From contig NZ_WJBG01000204.1 in NCBI RefSeq assembly GCF_009709555.1, forward strand, positions 1 through 64,000: a stretch of DNA of 64,000 nucleotides, written 5' to 3'. Under the pieces are notes generated by a model. That model was not told the origin of the DNA. It saw nothing but the letters and a program-made list of their open reading frames with translations, and ran no database searches. This DNA comes from Streptomyces blattellae (GTDB taxonomy: Bacteria > Actinomycetota > Actinomycetes > Streptomycetales > Streptomycetaceae). The translations under genes were made by a program, and so were the position numbers. This document shows positions 60,846-64,000 of this stretch, one piece after another; within the stretch, counting starts at the first letter, position 1; each line of letters begins with the position of its first letter.

Positions 60846-62125
60846 GCTGCCGTCCTCCAGGTGGCAGTGTGCTCGGTCCAGGTCCGGACGGTGCTGCTGC
60901 CGGGCGCGGTTGCGCGCAGCGCGGCCCCGAACTCCTGCAGCATGCGCGTCACACGGGCGTGTTGGGTGGCGGCGCTGGTGGGGATCCTCATCGCGGTGGC
61001 CGTTGCGGCTTCGGCGTCGCCTTGTCCGAGCTGGGCGTGGGCGAGCCGGGCAGTATTGATGGCGCGGTCGCGCTGCATTTGGGGGCGGAGCAGGGTCAGG
61101 CTTCGGTGGGCGTGCGATTCGGCTTGTTCGAAGTTGCCAAGGCGGAGGTGTGCGGACAGGGCCAATGTTTCTAGCTCTGCACCGTCGCGTACAGCAGCCA
61201 TCCACACCGGGCGAGCGAGATCGGGATCGGCGCGTTCGAGTGCGTCCTGAGCGCAGCCGAGGGCGTGCCGTACGGCTGCGGTGTCGCCTGTGAGGCCGAG
61301 TGTGGCGGCTTGGCGGGCATGCCCCAGGCAGGCGAACAGGGGGTCCCGACGCGTGATGTGCAGGTTGCGTGCGACGTCGTTTGCAGCGAGGGCGTCGGCC
61401 GGACGGCCCATGTGCCGGTACATCGTGCCCGCGTGACTCCAAATGCGGAACTTGATGGCCTGGTCGCCAGACATCTCGGCGAGGGCCTGGGCCTCACGCA
61501 TGTGCGCCTTGGCGACGTCGTAGCGCCGGCCGTCGATGGCGGCCCACATCGCGGAGGAGCGGAAGGCGGCTGCGGAGGCGTAGAGGTTGCTGCGTACGCG
61601 CTGGGTGGCGCTGCCGGCGTTCTGGAGGTTGAGTGCCTCGTCGGCGAGGGCGGCGGCCCGCTGCTCGATGCCGAGTTGTCCGCCGTGGCGGTGGTCACTG
61701 GCGATGATCTCGGCGAAGCGCTTGTTCAGGCGGTTGACGTCGCTCATGCCGATACGGCGCGGCGATGCGGTGCCGGGTGCGGCTGCTGCGGCGGCAGCGG
61801 CCGCAATGCTGCCGACGAGGGTACGGCGCTTCATGTCGGGGTCCTCCTGCTGCGGTGGGGCCGGGATGGACGAAGGCCGGCCCCGTGGCACGAACCCTAA
61901 AGCGACGGCGGGTAGTCCGGTGACGTCCTCAAGTGCCTTGCGGGCGGCCGCCTTTGGCCAGGTCACCCGGCCCGCTTTCCATGCCCGGACCGATGAGCCG
62001 TCGAGTCCCCCAGGGCGCCCGGTCAACCGTTCAATGGCCCTGTTCACGGCCTCGGCAAGGCTGTTGGAGCTGTAGCCGTGTTCGGTCATCCACGCCTCAA
62101 GAACGGTGTTGCGGGTGGTGTCCAT
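60842..62125 (-). CDS. XRE-type regulator with TPR-like C-terminal region
   Basis: A 427-residue regulator of the kind common near Streptomyces natural-product genes. The N-terminal ~75 residues form a helix-turn-helix (VLEAWMTEHGYSSNSLAEAVNRAIE ... SSVRAWKAGRVTWPKAAARKALEDVTGL). A hydrophobic Ala stretch (~100-118) follows, then a helical TPR-like part to the end (ALAANDVARNLHITRRDPLFACLGHARQAATLGLTGDT). It is divergent from the HATPase gene, with the AACGTCCTA direct repeats between. Its stop overlaps the GNAT gene start. Confidence 0.8.
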   Translation of the reverse strand: MDTTRNTVLEAWMTEHGYSSNSLAEAVNRAIERLTGRPGGLDGSSVRAWKAGRVTWPKAAARKALEDVTGLPAVALGFVPRGRPSSIPAPPQQEDPDMKRRTLVGSIAAAAAAAAAPGTASPRRIGMSDVNRLNKRFAEIIASDHRHGGQLGIEQRAAALADEALNLQNAGSATQRVRSNLYASAAAFRSSAMWAAIDGRRYDVAKAHMREAQALAEMSGDQAIKFRIWSHAGTMYRHMGRPADALAANDVARNLHITRRDPLFACLGHARQAATLGLTGDTAAVRHALGCAQDALERADPDLARPVWMAAVRDGAELETLALSAHLRLGNFEQAESHAHRSLTLLRPQMQRDRAINTARLAHAQLGQGDAEAATATAMRIPTSAATQHARVTRMLQEFGAALRATAPGSSTVRTWTEHTATWRTAA

Positions 62126-62177
62126 GCGGGCACGGTAGCCCGCGCGATCCTCACCCGCCAGGTAAAGGAGAGGTCAA

Positions 62178-62220
62178 AACGTCCTAGGCGAGTCCGTCGG
62201 CTGAGTGCCTGAACGTCCTA
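62178..62220. promoter_or_regulatory. Repeated AACGTCCTA element in the XRE/HATPase divergent region
   Basis: AACGTCCTA occurs exactly at 62178-62186 and 62212-62220, a 34-base centre-to-centre spacing (about three helical turns). This arrangement suits a dimeric regulator, possibly the adjacent XRE protein. Confidence 0.45.
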
Positions 62221-62366
62221 ACCAACCTGCTGTGAAAGGGAGTTGTCTGGGTGCTGGTCGCCCGCAGCGCCCCACCGTGCGGGCGGCTGTTGACGGCCCG
62301 GCCCGCCCCTGAGGTTCCCCCGCGGGGGCGGGCCGGGCGCCGAGACGACACGAAGGCTCCACCCCA

Positions 62367-62813
62367 ATGACGAGTCTGAGAACATCAGTTGCGGCACTCT
62401 CTGTCGGCCACCCGACGTACAGCCAGACCTTCCCGTGCAAGCCGTCCACGGCCGAGATCGGCCGCGACCTCGTTCGAGACGTCCTCGGTGTGTGGCACCT
62501 CGACGGTCTCGCCGACCGAGCCGCGCTGATCGTCACAGAGCTGATCGCGAACGCCTGCCGGCACACCCCATGTTCCGAGATCCGCCTCACGGTTGCGCGA
62601 CCGGACGCGACACGACTGCGTGTCGGGGTCGTGGACCGGGAACCAGCGCGTCTGCCCATACTCAGCCAGGCGGCTGACGACGACGAGTCGGGCCGCGGAC
62701 TGCTCCTCGTCGATGCGGTAGCCGACCGCTGGGGCTATGACCTGCACGGCTCAGGCAGACGCCCCTGGGGCAAAGAGGTCTGGGCAGAACTCCGCACCGG
62801 GGGCGACGAGTGA
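62367..62813 (+). CDS. Anti-sigma-factor-type ATP-binding protein (HATPase)
   Basis: A 148-residue single-domain GHKL ATPase of the RsbW/SpoIIAB type. N-box ALIVTELIANACRHTP and G1 box RGLLLVDAVADRWGYD are present; no sensor or histidine-box domain is attached. Such proteins are abundant in Streptomyces and may act as anti-sigma or serine kinases; some sit in lanthipeptide clusters. GAAGG precedes ATG 62367. The stop overlaps the next small gene (GTGA). Confidence 0.88.
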   Translation: MTSLRTSVAALSVGHPTYSQTFPCKPSTAEIGRDLVRDVLGVWHLDGLADRAALIVTELIANACRHTPCSEIRLTVARPDATRLRVGVVDREPARLPILSQAADDDESGRGLLLVDAVADRWGYDLHGSGRRPWGKEVWAELRTGGDE

Positions 62814-63022
62814 ACATCCCGGCCACGGCACCCTCGCCCCTTCCCGATCTCGCTCGACTCCCGCCCCGCCAGCAGACGGCCATGGACTGCGCCCTCTGCG
62901 CCTGGCCGCTGGGAGCGAGCGGTCGACGGCTGGGCGAGATACGCCACCGGGGCCTGCCGTTCCAGCTCTGGCCCTGCGCTCCCAACTGCCAGGCCACCAG
63001 ACCGACCATCCCGACCAGCTAA
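62810..63022 (+). CDS. Small cysteine-containing protein (possible zinc-binding)
   Basis: A 70-residue protein with C-x2-C and later C-x3-C (MDCALCAWPLG ... LWPCAPNCQAT), a layout that could bind zinc. No family is recognised. GTG 62810 overlaps the HATPase stop by four bases, so it is probably translated with it. The short length and coupling support a real gene. Confidence 0.6.
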   Translation: MNIPATAPSPLPDLARLPPRQQTAMDCALCAWPLGASGRRLGEIRHRGLPFQLWPCAPNCQATRPTIPTS

Positions 63023-63040
63023 GAAAGGGGACGTCCTTCC

Positions 63041-63229
63041 ATGGAGTGGCCGTGGATCACCGGTGATTGCTGGCTCGGCTGCGGGCGTACCGGAGTCCTG
63101 GTGATCTGGCTCGGCCCGGTGCAGTGGGATGGGCAGCACGCACCCTTCTACGCGTGCGAGCCGTGCCTCGATCGTCTCAAGGCCCAGGCACTCGCCTACT
63201 TCATGGAGCGGCGGCCGACATCCGCTTGA
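63041..63229 (+). CDS. Small cysteine-containing protein, second
   Basis: A 62-residue protein, Trp-rich at the start (MEWPWITGDCWLGCGRTG) with C-x3-C and, after ~25 residues, CEPCLDRLKAQALAYF, again a possible zinc-binding pattern. AAAGGGGACG lies upstream of ATG 63041. It lies 18 bases after the first small protein in the same direction and appears to belong to the same transcript. No family is recognised. Confidence 0.6.
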   Translation: MEWPWITGDCWLGCGRTGVLVIWLGPVQWDGQHAPFYACEPCLDRLKAQALAYFMERRPTSA

Positions 63230-63419
63230 TCGGACTCACGGCACACGACTTCCCGGCGTGAGGCAGGCAGCCAGCGAGGACTTTCCTACGCGGAGCACGT
63301 CCCTTCGCGCCGGGCGGCCAGGAACCGTCCGGGGAGCAGCCGTCCGGCGACGCTCCCGTGGCGGCACCTGGTGGGCGCTCCCGCCCAGTAACACCACAAC
63401 GATTGCGAGGAGTTGCAGC

Positions 63420-63599
63420 ATGACGCGCAGCACCGTAGTTCCCAGCCGCACCGAAGTACGCCCGCAGATCCCGGGGGCGTCGGACGGCTTCGACCTGGAC
63501 GTCTCCCTCGTCGAGATCGCCGATCCGGCGGGCTTGGTCAACCTGACCGACGACAACTGCGGGTCCACCTGCGGCGCCTGCACCACCAACGTCGCCTAA
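63420..63599 (+). CDS. FxLD-family lanthipeptide precursor peptide
   Basis: A 59-residue ribosomal peptide. The leader has the FxLD motif (GFDLDVSLVE, residues ~23-32), and the C-terminal core reads NLTDDNCGSTCGACTTNVA, rich in Ser, Thr and three Cys that could form lanthionine rings. AGGAG lies 7 bases before ATG 63420. FxLD precursors normally accompany split LanB-type dehydratases and an FxLD-system O-methyltransferase (established for the family); none is in the window because an IS110-type element follows. Expression context: downstream of the HATPase and two small Cys proteins. Confidence 0.85.
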   Translation: MTRSTVVPSRTEVRPQIPGASDGFDLDVSLVEIADPAGLVNLTDDNCGSTCGACTTNVA

Positions 63600-63837
63600 T
63601 GGGAGCTGCCGGGTCGGAGAGACTCGGTGCCGTAGCCGCCAGCAGGTGAGCACTTATGTCGCCGGAACCACTGTGAGTTCTGTGGTCAGACCGTGCCCCT
63701 GCTGGTTGGCCGGAAGGCCATGACCGCTGATGGGGTGGCGTGCCCGCCGAGCTGAGCGTGAGCACTGGATCCATTAGGCCGCGTGCCGTGTCTTCCGCGG
63801 GCTGCATGACCGGGAAGTACCTGACCTGGAGGATGAG
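63600..63837. ncRNA. Candidate IS110 left end, possibly encoding a bridge-type RNA
   Basis: The 238 bases between the FxLD stop and the transposase start hold no gene. They contain a short hairpin ACCAC-N10-GTGGT near 63675-63694, a GGCC-GGAA-GGCC stem near 63711 and two copies of GTGAGCACT. IS110-family elements are known to encode a target-guiding RNA in their non-coding end next to the transposase gene, so this is where one would be expected. Structure has not been computed. Confidence 0.3.
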
Positions 63838-64000
63838 TTGCTGCTGATCGGCGACGACTGGGCCGAGGACCACCACGATGTCGAAGTCCAGGACACCACC
63901 GGCCGCCGCCTCGCGACCGCAAGGTTGCCCGAGGGCGCGGACGGTATCACCAAGCTCCACGAGCTTGTGGCGAAGCATGCGGGTGAGGACCTCGTCCCCT
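63838..64000 (+). mobile_element. IS110-family transposase, 3' part outside the window
   Basis: The frame opens at TTG 63838, just after GGAGGATGAG, and reads LLIGDDWAEDHHDVEVQD then TTGRRLATARLPEGADGI and TKLHELVAKHAGEDLVP to the window end. The GDDWAEDHHDV block is the start of the DEDD catalytic domain of IS110 transposases. Only ~54 of about 400 residues are visible. The element ends or continues beyond 64000, so its other boundary and insertion site cannot be given. Confidence 0.8.

Overview
The window is high-GC (about 70%) actinobacterial DNA with strong third-position GC bias and many long antisense shadow frames. Gene content points to Streptomyces: a two-domain germacradienol/geosmin synthase, a four-gene conservon (sensor kinase, roadblock, DUF742, small GTPase), a gamma-butyrolactone-receptor-type TetR, an SSI-family protease inhibitor, the SAV2148 family, the DUF6230/DUF6114 pair and an FxLD lanthipeptide precursor. 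The first ~60 kb reads as chromosomal core. The last ~4 kb looks like a small natural-product locus abutting an IS110-type element that runs off the right end.

Layout. 1-4.8 kb: sulfur assimilation (3' end of cysN, a sulfonate-type ABC importer, a sirohydrochlorin-chelatase-like protein). 4.8-13.2 kb: transglutaminase-like protein, DUF4440 and DUF1697 proteins, an MMPL transporter, a small-molecule kinase, a divergent LysR/EamA pair and a DnaQ-type exonuclease. 13.3-16.9 kb: SAV2148-family protein and two adjacent secreted proteins that together look like one copper amine oxidase split over two genes. 17-28.6 kb: alpha-glucan to trehalose enzymes (glgX, treY, treZ), with two M14 carboxypeptidase paralogues, an SSI-type inhibitor and a DUF1707-FHA protein between treY and treZ. 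28.6-39 kb: degenerate phosphotransferase, Xaa-Pro peptidase, PDZ membrane protein, geosmin synthase, ARMT1-like protein, the TetR regulator with a probable autoregulatory element, and two decayed genes. 39-46.3 kb: secreted and surface proteins (subtilase with P-domain, membrane-anchored AA10 LPMO, a 217-aa secreted protein, DUF6230/DUF6114), a methyltransferase remnant and an orphan binding lipoprotein. 46.5-50.5 kb: conservon. 50.5-59.9 kb: M81 peptidase, ROK regulator, complete peptide-type ABC importer and ROK sugar kinase, probably one regulon. 60.3-64 kb: GNAT + XRE/TPR regulator, divergent from an anti-sigma-like ATPase, two small cysteine proteins, the FxLD precursor and the IS110 transposase.

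Working together: GlgX trims glycogen branches, TreY converts linear maltodextrin ends to maltooligosyl trehalose and TreZ releases trehalose. CysN activates sulfate, the chelatase family makes siroheme for sulfite reductase, and the ABC system probably brings in organosulfur. The 50.5-59.9 kb locus would bind a peptide or glycopeptide, import it, and process it with a metallopeptidase and a sugar kinase.

Recurring oddities: tandem repeats sit at or overlap several gene 3' ends (near 12.45, 23.76, 42.4 and 52.4 kb), and three genes survive only as frameshifted C-terminal remnants (30.9, 36.5, 44.9 kb). All family calls come from reading the translated sequence; no database search was run.
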